Source: Gemella haemolysans (lineage in GTDB: Bacteria; Bacillota; Bacilli; Staphylococcales; Gemellaceae). From it: a stretch of 64,000 bases of DNA. The stretch is from positions 1 to 64,000 of the forward strand of contig NZ_CABFLN010000064.1 in assembly GCF_901873445.1 (NCBI RefSeq). Direction: 5' to 3'. The position numbers and the translations under genes were made by a program. This document shows, piece after piece, positions 37,552 through 47,664 of this stretch; positions within the stretch are counted from its first letter, which is position 1, and each line of letters begins with the position of its first letter. The notes beneath the pieces are model-generated. The model was not told where the DNA came from. It worked only from the letters and a program-made list of their open reading frames with translations, and did no database searches.

Positions 37552-38769
37552 ATGGATAAAATTTTTGAATTAATTGAAAAAGAACAACATAGACAAGATA
37601 CTAATATTGAGCTTATTGCTAGTGAAAACTTTGTTTCTAAAGATATACTAAAAGCAACTGGTAGTATTTTAACAAACAAATATGCCGAAGGATATCCTGG
37701 AAAAAGATATTATGACGGTTGTGAAGTAGTTGACGAAATAGAAACACTTGCTATTGAAAGACTTAAAGAACTTTACGATGCTAAATTCGTAAATGTTCAA
37801 GCTCACTCTGGATCAAGTGCAAATATTGCCGTATACCTGTCTTTACTTACACCTGGTGAAACAGTCTTAGGTATGAGTATGGATGCAGGCGGTCACCTAA
37901 CTCACGGTAGTAAAGTTAGCTTTTCAGGAAAGCTGTTTAATGCAGTTTCATATGGTGTCAACAAAGATACTCATCTTATAGACTACAACGAAGTACTTCG
38001 AATCGCTAAAGAACATAAACCAAAAATGATTATCGCTGGATCAAGTGCATACTCTCGTGTAATTGATTTTGCTAAATTCAGAGAAATTGCAGATGAGGTT
38101 GGCGCTTACCTTATGGTAGATATGGCTCATATCGCGGGGCTTGTTGCAGCAGGATTACATCCAAACCCAGTACCTTATGCTGATGTAGTTACATCAACTA
38201 CACACAAAACTTTAAGAGGGCCTCGTGGAGGAATTATCCTTACTAATAACGAAGAAATCGCAGTAAAAATTAATAAAATGATCTTCCCTGGTGCACAAGG
38301 TGGTCCATTAGAACACGTTGTCGCAGCTAAAGCAATTTGTTTCGCAGAAGCTCTAAAACCAGAGTTTAAGGTATACCAACAACAAGTTATTAAAAATATG
38401 AAAGCCATGGTTGAAGCATTCAAAAATAACAATATTCCTGTAGTTTCTAACGGTAGTGATAACCACCTGTGTCTAATTGATACATATTCTACTTATAACG
38501 TGACTGGTCATGATGCTAGTGACTTATTAAGTAAAGCTAAAATTACATGTAATAAAAATGGTATCCCATTCGATACATTACCTCCGATGAAAACTAGTGG
38601 TTTACGTCTAGGTGCTGCAGCAATGACTACTAAAGGATACGTAGAAGAAGATTTTGTTGAAATTACAAATATTATTTGTGATTTACTAAGAAATGGAGAA
38701 AGTTACTTAGAAAAAGCTCAAGAAAGAGTTGCAACATTAGTTTCTAAAGAAAAAAAAGAATTTAGATAA
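37552..38769 (+). CDS. glyA: serine hydroxymethyltransferase
   Basis: PLP enzyme that converts serine and tetrahydrofolate to glycine and methylene-THF, feeding one-carbon metabolism. 405 residues, usual. [27 protein letters not shown] and the Schiff-base lysine in [14 protein letters not shown] are conserved. AAAGGAGTGACCTT precedes the ATG. It shares serine as substrate with SdaAA/SdaAB encoded elsewhere in the window. Confidence 0.97.
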   Translation: MDKIFELIEKEQHRQDTNIELIASENFVSKDILKATGSILTNKYAEGYPGKRYYDGCEVVDEIETLAIERLKELYDAKFVNVQAHSGSSANIAVYLSLLTPGETVLGMSMDAGGHLTHGSKVSFSGKLFNAVSYGVNKDTHLIDYNEVLRIAKEHKPKMIIAGSSAYSRVIDFAKFREIADEVGAYLMVDMAHIAGLVAAGLHPNPVPYADVVTSTTHKTLRGPRGGIILTNNEEIAVKINKMIFPGAQGGPLEHVVAAKAICFAEALKPEFKVYQQQVIKNMKAMVEAFKNNNIPVVSNGSDNHLCLIDTYSTYNVTGHDASDLLSKAKITCNKNGIPFDTLPPMKTSGLRLGAAAMTTKGYVEEDFVEITNIICDLLRNGESYLEKAQERVATLVSKEKKEFR

Positions 38770-38776
38770 TAATTTT

Positions 38777-38820
38777 GAGATACATGACTTCTAAAATAGA
38801 ATTTGTGTATCTCTTCATTT
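38777..38820 (+). terminator. probable terminator of glyA
   Basis: GAGATACA (38777-38784) pairs with TGTATCTC (38806-38813), followed by TTCATTTTC. The T tract is interrupted. A plus-strand TATAAT at 38892-38897 is the likely -10 of luxS. Confidence 0.55.
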
Positions 38821-38937
38821 TCAAATTTTATATAGTACTTTATATACTTTTCCTTATATACGTATTTATTTTATATTTTTTTAAAATATAGTATAATTAT
38901 AAATGTAAATAAAAATTACAGAATTGGAGATATATCG

Positions 38938-39408
38938 ATGACAGAAAAGAAAATGAACGTTGAAAGTTTTAATCTTGATCACACTAAAGTTGTTGCACCT
39001 TATATTAGATTAGTTGGAGTATATTCTGGAGATAACGGAGACAAAATTTACAAATATGACATTAGATTTTGCCAACCCAATAAAGAACACTTAGAAATGC
39101 CAAATCTTCACTCTTTAGAACATTTAATCGCTGAATTAATCAGAAATCACCTTGATAATGTATTAGATTTCGGACCTATGGGATGCCAAACAGGATTCTA
39201 CTTATCAGTAATTAATAATGACAGCTACGAAGAAGTTGAAGAAGCTCTAGCAAAAACATTAGAAGATGTTCTTGTTGCTACTGAAGTACCAGCATGTAAT
39301 GAAGTACAATGTGGTTGGGCTGCGTCTCACTCTTTAGAAGGTGCTCAAATGGAAGCTAAAAAATTCTTAGAAAAACGCTCTGAATGGAAAAACGTTTTTA
39401 GTAAATAA
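38938..39408 (+). CDS. luxS: S-ribosylhomocysteine lyase (autoinducer-2 synthesis)
   Basis: Cleaves S-ribosylhomocysteine to homocysteine and DPD, the AI-2 precursor. 156 residues. The metal-binding HxxEH motif is His58-Glu61-His62 (HSLEH). The catalytic Cys83 lies in MGCQTGFYL, and the third metal ligand Cys is in [10 protein letters not shown]. It is monocistronic here. No pfs gene is close by. Confidence 0.97.
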   Translation: MTEKKMNVESFNLDHTKVVAPYIRLVGVYSGDNGDKIYKYDIRFCQPNKEHLEMPNLHSLEHLIAELIRNHLDNVLDFGPMGCQTGFYLSVINNDSYEEVEEALAKTLEDVLVATEVPACNEVQCGWAASHSLEGAQMEAKKFLEKRSEWKNVFSK

Positions 39409-39416
39409 ATATAAAT

Positions 39417-39453
39417 AAAAATCAAACTGATATTTTTCACCAGTTTGATTTTT
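39417..39453. terminator. bidirectional terminator between luxS and the surface protein gene
   Basis: A 13-bp perfect stem (39417-39429 with 39441-39453) with an 11-nt loop and T/A runs on both sides serves these convergent genes. Confidence 0.85.
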
Positions 39454-39458
39454 ATTTT

Positions 39459-42400
39459 TTATCTATCTATATTGTATTTTCTAATACCTAAAACTCCTAT
39501 AATTAAACCTAAACCTGTTATAATAGGAATTGTGTTTGAAGAGTTCCCTCCTGTTTTCGGAAGGATTGTATTTTGTTTGAAATTATTATTTAAAGAGTCA
39601 AGTTTATCGACTTTTATATTACTTCTAGAATTTTCTCGGTTATTTCTTACATTATATTTTTCCTCAACAACCTGTGCTACCTCTTTTGGTTTAGAATTTA
39701 ATTCTTTACTAATTGTAGTTATATTTTCTTGCTCATTTATTTTATTCGTAGTGCTTATCTCTTTCTTAGCATCCAATGAAATTTCTTTTAGTTTATCATT
39801 TTCATTTCTTGGTACAGTTTTACTAAAATCAACAATTACAAATAAACTAAAATGATTTATATTAAACTTAACTATTCCATTTTTGACTTCTGATGGAATT
39901 AATGTTAGACTTCCATTTTTCTCAACATGATAAATCTTTATCTCACTACTTTCATTTTCTAATAAAGCTATACGAACTATTCTGTCATTTTCAAGTTGTA
40001 CTTCATTATTATCTTTAGATAATTTTAAATCTAATACCCTAATTTTATCTTTTTCTACAGATAATTTCCTACTAATCATTTTTATTTGATTGCTATTTTC
40101 AATTTTTTTAACATTCAATGATATATTATTGATATTAGCTAACAACTCGACTTCCACGCCAAATTTTGAACTATTTAGTAATTCAAGAGTGGATTTAGGA
40201 TTTTCCTCTTGTACTAGTGGCTCGCCTTTTTCACTTATTACTAGTTCTGGATTCTCTTCTTGTACTAGTGGCTCACCTTTTTCTGCATGAAATTCAGGTA
40301 ACTCAGGTTGAACTAACGATTCGCCTTTCTCACTTATCACTAATTCTGGGTTCTCCTCTTGTACTATTGATTCACCTTTTTCACTTATTACTAGTTCTGG
40401 ATTCTCTTCTTGTACTAGTGGCTCACCTTTTTCACTTATCACTAATTCTGGATTCTCTTCTTGTACTAGTGGCTCGTCTTTAGAATCTTTATAAACTCTA
40501 ATAGGTACATTAATTATGTCACTTGAACCATCAGAATATGTTACTTTTACCCTTGCATTGACATCCCCTAATTCTGCAAGATCTGTAGAATTTAATATTT
40601 CATAGTTTATATTTTGTGGGAGATTTCCTTTAATAATTTTATTAAGCACCTCATTAATATTTAAACCATTCCCCTGACGCAATAATAATTTTTCGTCATT
40701 TAAAATCTTAGGCTCGTATTTTCCCGCTTCTGTTAGTTCTAAGGTAGTACGTGAATTTATAACATCCAGGCCTAAGCTAGCTAGTTCTCTAGTAATATTA
40801 TTAATAGTAAGTTGTGGAGAAAGTGTATTCGAAATTGTAGCTTCCGCTTCTTTCAATTTTTCTGTTAAAGTTGATTTTGATAAATTATAATTTTCAGCTG
40901 ATTTTTTAGTCTTATCTGACAAATCTACAACTGACTCTACTAATTTTTGAGCAACATTGACTACAGATATCAACTCTTTTTTATCTGCTTCATTTACTGA
41001 TATAGGAATATTGATGTCATTACTACTATTATCATCTAAATACGCAACTCTTACTGTAGCATGTTTCGTACCCAAAGATGTTAATTCATCTTTATAAACT
41101 AATGATAACTTAGTATTAACTGGTAATAAATTTCTATTAACTTTACTAATTATATCCTTATCTTTAAGTTTGTCTCCTATCATTATAGATACTGGTTTAT
41201 CATCTACTAAAGTTGGTAAGAATGTCTTACTCAATGTTCCATTTTCTGGATCAATTATGCTTAAATTATTTATATTTTCATCACGATATCCGACTCCATC
41301 CATTCCTTGACGTTTTCCAAAATTAAAGTCTGGATTTGAATTCACTCTATTTTCAAAATAAGACGTCGATGAATGAGCTCCTGCACTTTTACCTATACTT
41401 ATTTTATTTTCAGGTTGAAGATTTCCCGGGATTATATTATCATTATCAGTATAATAATTTTTTATCTTTCCAGATTTTGCAAGTTCTTCAGAAATCTTTA
41501 CATCATCCTTTGGAACTCCCCATAACCAACCACTCTTAACTTTTGGTGCATTAAACGTATAAGTTTGTTTATACTTCCCAAATTTTTCCTTTTCAGCTGT
41601 TGCTGTAGCTCTTAATGAGAGATAACCACCTAATGAGTGTCCAGTAATATATAAATTTGTAATTGTACTATCTTTTTTTATTTTTTTCATTAATTGAATA
41701 GCTGCTTCACTTTGATTTGATTCATTACCAAAGAACAATGCTAAATCGGCTTTTAAATCCCCTGCTTGTACAACATTTGTGCCTGCAAAAGCAAGAACTT
41801 GGATATTATCACCTTTTAAAAATGGAAAATTATTAGTTGTTTCAAATAATACCGCGTCTAGACCATTATCCTGATGAAATGTTTCTTTTACTCTCCAATA
41901 TGGTCCAAGCTCATTATTAGTCATCTTTTGAATATTGTTTGAAAGAGTACCTGCTGGAGCTTGCTTTTTAAGAATATCATCTATTTTTTTATCATTCTCA
42001 TAAACTAAATTTATAAACATAGCCATATCCCTTGCTGATACATTCCAGATTAATTTATCTTTATCTTCTTTATCGTTTAATCCATCTCCATCAGTATCGG
42101 CAAGTCTTGGATGAATATCATATCCAAGATAAGTACGTCCGTCTTTTTTATAAATATATAATTCATCTTTATTTGCTATACCATCTCCATCGTCATCTCC
42201 ATCAGGATTTAATATTGCCTTTTTATAAATTAAACTGTCGTACTTACCTCCCTCTAATCCTATATAACCCTTTGCTATATCTTCAGCATATTTGCTAGTG
42301 AGTCTAGAAATAATTTTTGTTCCTTTTTCTACAGGTTCTACAATATTTTCTACTTCCTCAGTTGTAACTTTATTTTCTTCTAAGTTTTTATTAATTATCT

Positions 42401-42842
42401 TCGTCAGTAAATTAGCAATATCACTACTATCATCTATTCGCTTATCTAGAACATTTAAATTACTATTTTGAGAATCTGAGTTTATTTCAACCTCTTTGTT
42501 ATCTGTTTTCCCTATAAATTCAGTAGTTAAAGTTGAATCCGTAGCTATATTTTTATTTTCTGTATTTTTTTCACTTACTGAAGTTGTCGTACTACCAGTA
42601 GAAATATTATTACTTTCTTTATTATTCTTATTATCTAAATTATTAGTAGTCTCTAAATTTATCTCTACATTTTTAAGCTTTTCATGAACCAGTGAAACAT
42701 TATCATTTACTCTACTTTCTCCGTGTGCACTTGCTGTTCCACCTAAAAATACTAATGTACCAATAGCTACTGATGCTATTCCAAAACTAAGTTTCTTTAT
42801 TCCATATTTCACTAATTTTCTTTCAATATTATTTTTAAACAT
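39459..42842 (-). CDS. YSIRK/LPXTG cell-wall-anchored protein with lipase-like and Rib-like domains
   Basis: 1127 residues. A YSIRK-type signal peptide (YGIKKLSFGIASVAIG, 13-28) has predicted cleavage after ASA (39). A polar Asn/Ser-rich region follows. A calcium-binding DGDDDGDG/DTDGDGLND region (214-258) precedes an alpha/beta-hydrolase of lipase class 3 type with GHSLGG (Ser403), likely Asp468 and His490. Rib-like repeats (about 545-617 and 700-783), a 17-residue repeat region (789-882) and a stalk come next. The C-terminus is LPKTG (1094-1098), a hydrophobic segment and a short basic tail. Sortase A (5362-5997) should anchor it. It may be a surface lipase or adhesin; enzyme activity is inferred. 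Confidence 0.9.
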   Translation of the reverse strand: MFKNNIERKLVKYGIKKLSFGIASVAIGTLVFLGGTASAHGESRVNDNVSLVHEKLKNVEINLETTNNLDNKNNKESNNISTGSTTTSVSEKNTENKNIATDSTLTTEFIGKTDNKEVEINSDSQNSNLNVLDKRIDDSSDIANLLTKIINKNLEENKVTTEEVENIVEPVEKGTKIISRLTSKYAEDIAKGYIGLEGGKYDSLIYKKAILNPDGDDDGDGIANKDELYIYKKDGRTYLGYDIHPRLADTDGDGLNDKEDKDKLIWNVSARDMAMFINLVYENDKKIDDILKKQAPAGTLSNNIQKMTNNELGPYWRVKETFHQDNGLDAVLFETTNNFPFLKGDNIQVLAFAGTNVVQAGDLKADLALFFGNESNQSEAAIQLMKKIKKDSTITNLYITGHSLGGYLSLRATATAEKEKFGKYKQTYTFNAPKVKSGWLWGVPKDDVKISEELAKSGKIKNYYTDNDNIIPGNLQPENKISIGKSAGAHSSTSYFENRVNSNPDFNFGKRQGMDGVGYRDENINNLSIIDPENGTLSKTFLPTLVDDKPVSIMIGDKLKDKDIISKVNRNLLPVNTKLSLVYKDELTSLGTKHATVRVAYLDDNSSNDINIPISVNEADKKELISVVNVAQKLVESVVDLSDKTKKSAENYNLSKSTLTEKLKEAEATISNTLSPQLTINNITRELASLGLDVINSRTTLELTEAGKYEPKILNDEKLLLRQGNGLNINEVLNKIIKGNLPQNINYEILNSTDLAELGDVNARVKVTYSDGSSDIINVPIRVYKDSKDEPLVQEENPELVISEKGEPLVQEENPELVISEKGESIVQEENPELVISEKGESLVQPELPEFHAEKGEPLVQEENPELVISEKGEPLVQEENPKSTLELLNSSKFGVEVELLANINNISLNVKKIENSNQIKMISRKLSVEKDKIRVLDLKLSKDNNEVQLENDRIVRIALLENESSEIKIYHVEKNGSLTLIPSEVKNGIVKFNINHFSLFVIVDFSKTVPRNENDKLKEISLDAKKEISTTNKINEQENITTISKELNSKPKEVAQVVEEKYNVRNNRENSRSNIKVDKLDSLNNNFKQNTILPKTGGNSSNTIPIITGLGLIIGVLGIRKYNIDR
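40197..40478 (-). repeat. 17-residue tandem repeats in the surface protein gene
   Basis: Five units and a partial sixth of EPLVQEENPELVISEKG (51 bp each). One divergent unit (QPELPEFHAEKG) is 16 residues. Several units are nearly identical at the DNA level, so copy number may vary between strains. Confidence 0.9.
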
Positions 42843-43175
42843 ATTCCCTCCAAGATTCCATCTTAAATATATGTATTTAGATTTTAATTAGCATTATTTT
42901 TAGTTAACTAATTACTCTATATTATTTAAGTATACATGAAAATATCAAACATAACAAACTTAAATTCAATAGTATTTTTATATTAATTCACCTTTTAGAA
43001 GTGACGTAATTCTTACCTATCTAATTTATTTATTACAATTTTTATTTAGTTTTTATCTTTTTTTTATAATATTGCATATATATACTTACAAACAAACTTT
43101 TAGAAATTATAACATTTCAAAATATTTAATACACTATGTACTTAACAAAACTCCCATCAAATTAAAAAATTTTTC
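42843..43175. other. upstream region of the surface protein gene
   Basis: No gene is supported. GGAGGGAAT precedes the surface protein ATG. A perfect 12-bp palindrome TTAGTTAACTAA lies at 42900-42911, about 60 bases before the start. No convincing -35/-10 pair was found. Confidence 0.4.
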
Positions 43176-43210
43176 AAAAAAAATAAGCAGATTACTAATA
43201 TAATCCGCTT
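43176..43210 (-). terminator. terminator of the queA-tgt-yajC transcript
   Basis: A 10-bp stem with one G-U (43185-43194 with 43201-43210), then TATTTTTTTTG on the minus strand. Confidence 0.85.
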
Positions 43211-43219
43211 AAATTTTTA

Positions 43220-43483
43220 TTATTTTGCAACTAAGCTACGAATAGCGTTACGATCTATTTCGATTTCTACTTTTGGTGCAATTCTTACTTTTACTGTTAC
43301 TGTCCCTACTTCAACGATATCTCCGTAAATTCCAGCGAAAGTTACGATTCTATCTCCTTCTTTTAATGAATCTTGTAGAAGTTTTAATTCTTTATTTCTT
43401 TTAGATTGTGGTCTAATAATCATGAAGTACATGAATCCAAAAAGAAATACTATCATAATAATATTAATATATGAACCTTGCAT
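43220..43483 (-). CDS. yajC: preprotein translocase subunit YajC
   Basis: Accessory Sec membrane protein of 87 residues. One N-terminal membrane helix (about 5-21) ends in the family motif MIIRPQSKRNKE. A small soluble domain follows with LKEGDRIVTFAGIYGDIV. It is the last gene of queA-tgt-yajC, the widely conserved order. Confidence 0.95.
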   Translation of the reverse strand: MQGSYINIIMIVFLFGFMYFMIIRPQSKRNKELKLLQDSLKEGDRIVTFAGIYGDIVEVGTVTVKVRIAPKVEIEIDRNAIRSLVAK

Positions 43484-43572
43484 GTTTTACCTCCGTTTAT
43501 TTATAATATATGTTTATTCTACTATATACTTAGTAAAAAATAAACCTTTTATCATATTTTTTTACTAGATTA

Positions 43573-44748
<1,176 letters not shown>

Positions 44749-45777
44749 TTATATTATTATCATCGCATCCCCAAAACTAAAGAAGCGATATTTATTTTCA
44801 ACTGCTGTATTATATAATTCTAAAACTTTTTCTCTATCATAAAATGCACTAACAAGCATTATTAATGATGATTTTGGTAGATGGAAGTTGGTGATTAATC
44901 CATCAACACATTTAAATTCAAATCCCGGATAGATGAAAATATTTGTCCAACCTGAGGCTGCAACTATTTTTCCATTATTATCTCTAGCAATTGTTTCTAA
45001 TGTTCTTGTTGAAGTAGTACCTACAGAAAATACTCTTCCCCCATTTTCTTTTGTTTTATTAATAATATCCGCTGTTTTTTCATCTAGTGTATAATATTCT
45101 GAGTGCATATCATGATCTTCAATATTTTCTACAGCAACAGGTCTAAATGTTCCTAGTCCAACATGAAGAGTTAAATATGCTATATTTACGCCTTTTTCTT
45201 TTATTTTATCTAATAGTTCATTTGTAAAGTGAAGACCAGCAGTTGGAGCAGCCGAACTTCCCACTTCTTTAGAATAAACTGTTTGATATCTTTCTTTATC
45301 AGTCAATCGTTCTTTAATATATGGTGGTAAAGGCATTGTACCAAGTTCATCTAATCTTTCCTGGAATATTCCTTCATAGACAAATTCAAAATGTCTAAAT
45401 CCATCATCAAGGACCTTCGTACACACTGCTTCCATAATACCGTCACCAAATGATACAATACTTCCCTCTTTTATTCTTTTGGCTGGTTTAACTAGACATT
45501 CCCAATCATTATGTCCTAGATTTTTTAATAATAATATTTCTATTGCAGCTCCAGTATCCTTTTTAGCACCATATAAACGAGCTGGCATAACCCTAGTATT
45601 ATTTAATACCAAAGTATCTCCAAGATTAAAATAATCTATAATATCTGAAAAAACTTTATGTTCATGTGTATTGTTTCTTCTATCTACACACAGTAATTTA
45701 CTAGTATCTCTTTTTAAAAGAGGAGTTTGTGCAATAAGTTCCTCTGGCAAATAAAAATCAAATTGTTCTAATTTCAT
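44749..45777 (-). CDS. queA: S-adenosylmethionine:tRNA ribosyltransferase-isomerase
   Basis: Converts preQ1-tRNA to epoxyqueuosine-tRNA. 342 residues. [14 protein letters not shown] at the start, [12 protein letters not shown] near 191-202, [10 protein letters not shown] and [19 protein letters not shown] near the C-terminus are QueA signatures. It begins the queA-tgt-yajC operon from a clear promoter. No preQ1 riboswitch was noticed in its short leader. Confidence 0.97.
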   Translation of the reverse strand: MKLEQFDFYLPEELIAQTPLLKRDTSKLLCVDRRNNTHEHKVFSDIIDYFNLGDTLVLNNTRVMPARLYGAKKDTGAAIEILLLKNLGHNDWECLVKPAKRIKEGSIVSFGDGIMEAVCTKVLDDGFRHFEFVYEGIFQERLDELGTMPLPPYIKERLTDKERYQTVYSKEVGSSAAPTAGLHFTNELLDKIKEKGVNIAYLTLHVGLGTFRPVAVENIEDHDMHSEYYTLDEKTADIINKTKENGGRVFSVGTTSTRTLETIARDNNGKIVAASGWTNIFIYPGFEFKCVDGLITNFHLPKSSLIMLVSAFYDREKVLELYNTAVENKYRFFSFGDAMIII

Positions 45778-45807
45778 CTATAATCTCCTTTAAAAGTTAC
45801 CTTTACT

Positions 45808-45836
45808 ATTATAGCTTGATTATCATAAGTTAGCAA
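45808..45836 (-). promoter_or_regulatory. sigma-A promoter of queA
   Basis: On the minus strand, TTGCTA (45831-45836), 17 bp, TATAAT (45808-45813). Confidence 0.8.
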
Positions 45837-45889
45837 GTCACATCATAATAAATTGTAATTTTTTCAATTTCTAGCAATACTAAAATATA

Positions 45890-45937
45890 ATAAATAAAAA
45901 TTCGAATCAATACTATAAATAATGTCAATTCGAATTT
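45890..45937 (-). terminator. terminator of ftsW
   Basis: A 10-bp perfect stem (45898-45907 with 45928-45937), loop of 20 nt, then TTTTTATTTATT on the minus strand. Confidence 0.75.
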
Positions 45938-45942
45938 CCATT

Positions 45943-47157
45943 TTATTTTTTGTTACTTCTTAAATATTTAACATGAGCTAAAATATTAGTAGCTATTCCT
46001 AATCCTATACTTAATACAAGAATTGAACTACCACCGTTACTTATAAATGGTAATGGAACTCCAGTCATCGGGATAGATGCCGTAACTCCACCAATATTTA
46101 CTACTCCCTGTACTACTAATAGACTTGCGAATCCTAATGAGTACATAGCTGAAAAAGTATTTCTTGATTTTGTACCAGAAAATATTACTTTTCCAATAAT
46201 AATTAATAATAAAGTTACTACGAATAAAACTCCTATAAAACCTAACTCCTCAGCAATGATAGCAAGAATAAAGTCTGTATGCGCTTCTGGTAAGTAACCT
46301 AATTTTTGAATAGAATTTCCTAATCCTCTACCAAATAATCCTCCATTACCAAATGCAACATATGAATTTATTACCTGATCTGCCGCAGCTGCTAAATCCT
46401 CCGAAAATGGATTTAAAAATACTTTTAGACGATTTGTTCTATATGAAGTTCCGCTATTAAACAATGCACTCTTCAACATAAATAACATCAATACTGCTGC
46501 ACCTGCGATTATCGCAAGCGTTAGTATTTTTTTTATATTTTGTGAATGCATATTAGAACATAGCGTCATTATACCTATTACAGATAATGTAATAAGCATC
46601 ATTCCAGTGTCATTTTGAATTGCTATAATGGCTACTAAACCTAATGGAATATTAAACATTTTTAATAACTCTGAGCTTGTACAAATTTGTCTTAATTTTA
46701 CTTTCCTTGTTTCTAATATATATGCCATGTACATAATGATAAATAACTGTGCTAAAGTTGATGGCTGAAAACTGAACGCACCTATTCTTATCCAAGATCT
46801 AGCACCATTTATTGCTGGCATAAATAAAGGAACAAAAAGTAAAACTGCAATAACTATACATCCCTTCATTAAAAAGCTTTTATCTTTAAAAACTTCAAAA
46901 GGTATTGCAACAGAGAATACTAGGAACGTTATATAAGCGAGTACTACCCACATTGCCTGTCTTTGTAAGAAGTATGTTTCACTTACTGGAATACCCGATG
47001 TGAAAGTTCCATACTTATTACCAATCATACTAGCACTATAGACCATCATACAACTTAAGACTAACAATACTAGAAGTGTTAATGCAACTACCCAATCTAA
47101 TCTTACATGTCTACGCTCATGCTTAATTGATCTATGTATCCTTCTTACAAAATTCAT
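45943..47157 (-). CDS. ftsW: FtsW/RodA-family peptidoglycan glycosyltransferase, probably FtsW
   Basis: SEDS-family lipid II polymerase of septal peptidoglycan synthesis, 404 residues with about ten membrane segments. Conserved blocks are NGARSWIRIGAFSFQPS, the long extracellular loop with LPEAHTDFILAIIAEELG, and the C-terminal GVPLPFISNGGSSILVLSIGLGIATNI. Its upstream neighbour ylaN stands next to ftsW in Bacillus, which favours FtsW over RodA. Confidence 0.92.
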   Translation of the reverse strand: MNFVRRIHRSIKHERRHVRLDWVVALTLLVLLVLSCMMVYSASMIGNKYGTFTSGIPVSETYFLQRQAMWVVLAYITFLVFSVAIPFEVFKDKSFLMKGCIVIAVLLFVPLFMPAINGARSWIRIGAFSFQPSTLAQLFIIMYMAYILETRKVKLRQICTSSELLKMFNIPLGLVAIIAIQNDTGMMLITLSVIGIMTLCSNMHSQNIKKILTLAIIAGAAVLMLFMLKSALFNSGTSYRTNRLKVFLNPFSEDLAAAADQVINSYVAFGNGGLFGRGLGNSIQKLGYLPEAHTDFILAIIAEELGFIGVLFVVTLLLIIIGKVIFSGTKSRNTFSAMYSLGFASLLVVQGVVNIGGVTASIPMTGVPLPFISNGGSSILVLSIGLGIATNILAHVKYLRSNKK

Positions 47158-47158
47158 A

Positions 47159-47443
47159 TTAATTTGCTTTGCTTTCTTCTACTATATTCGAGTACATTTC
47201 ACTAGCTTTATTTTCTAAATCTGCTAGGATTATACGTCCTGCTTCTTGAGAAATACAACCTATCTCTACTGCTAAATTTATTTCTTTAGTTAGACCATAA
47301 ATTTGAGTATCAATAACATCTTGGTAAAGTGGACATTTTCTCTGACCTTTTACTGATACACATGCACTAATCATCTCTTCAATCTTCACAACGTCTTCTT
47401 CTATTCTTCTACGAACCTTAATAAAAATTAGGTTATTTTCCAT
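47159..47443 (-). CDS. ylaN: YlaN family protein (UPF0358)
   Basis: 94 residues. The CPLYQDVIDTQIYGLTKEINLAVEIG block is diagnostic of YlaN. In Bacillus and Staphylococcus, YlaN binds iron and Fur and affects iron-sulfur supply (from the literature as I remember it). One base separates it from ftsW, the same neighbour as in Bacillus. The Cys of CPLY is conserved, and there is a second Cys nearby (SACVSV). Confidence 0.85.
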   Translation of the reverse strand: MENNLIFIKVRRRIEEDVVKIEEMISACVSVKGQRKCPLYQDVIDTQIYGLTKEINLAVEIGCISQEAGRIILADLENKASEMYSNIVEESKAN

Positions 47444-47453
47444 TTTTTATCAC

Positions 47454-47654
47454 CTATCCTTTTGATAATTCATAATTAACTTCATGTCTTATTATAGCAA
47501 TAGCTCTAATAAAATCCTCTTTTGAAATTAATTCTAAACGTTTTAATTCTCTCACTTCATATTCTACCATACTTAATGTATGTTTTCTATCCTTCATATA
47601 TATAATTATACCAAATGATTTCAAAAATTGTTGTAAATCATAAAAATTTTTCAT
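47454..47654 (-). CDS. yqgQ: YqgQ family protein (DUF910)
   Basis: 66 residues, FYDLQQFLKSFGIIIYMKDR then VEYEVRELKRLELISKEDF. This matches the YqgQ/DUF910 family, small helical proteins of unknown function found near gluP and glcK in Bacillus. Here it follows the GluP-like gene by ten bases, preserving the yqgP-yqgQ order. Confidence 0.82.
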   Translation of the reverse strand: MKNFYDLQQFLKSFGIIIYMKDRKHTLSMVEYEVRELKRLELISKEDFIRAIAIIRHEVNYELSKG

Positions 47655-47664
47655 TTATATCACC

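Noticed and set aside
40197..40478. CRISPR-like array
   Set aside because: The repeats are head-to-tail, in frame and without unique spacers; they encode a protein repeat.
40090..42687. Plus-strand open frames of 60-90 residues opposite the surface protein gene
   Set aside because: They mirror the repeats and Ser/Asn-rich coding of the large minus-strand gene, lack ribosome-binding sites and show low-complexity translations.
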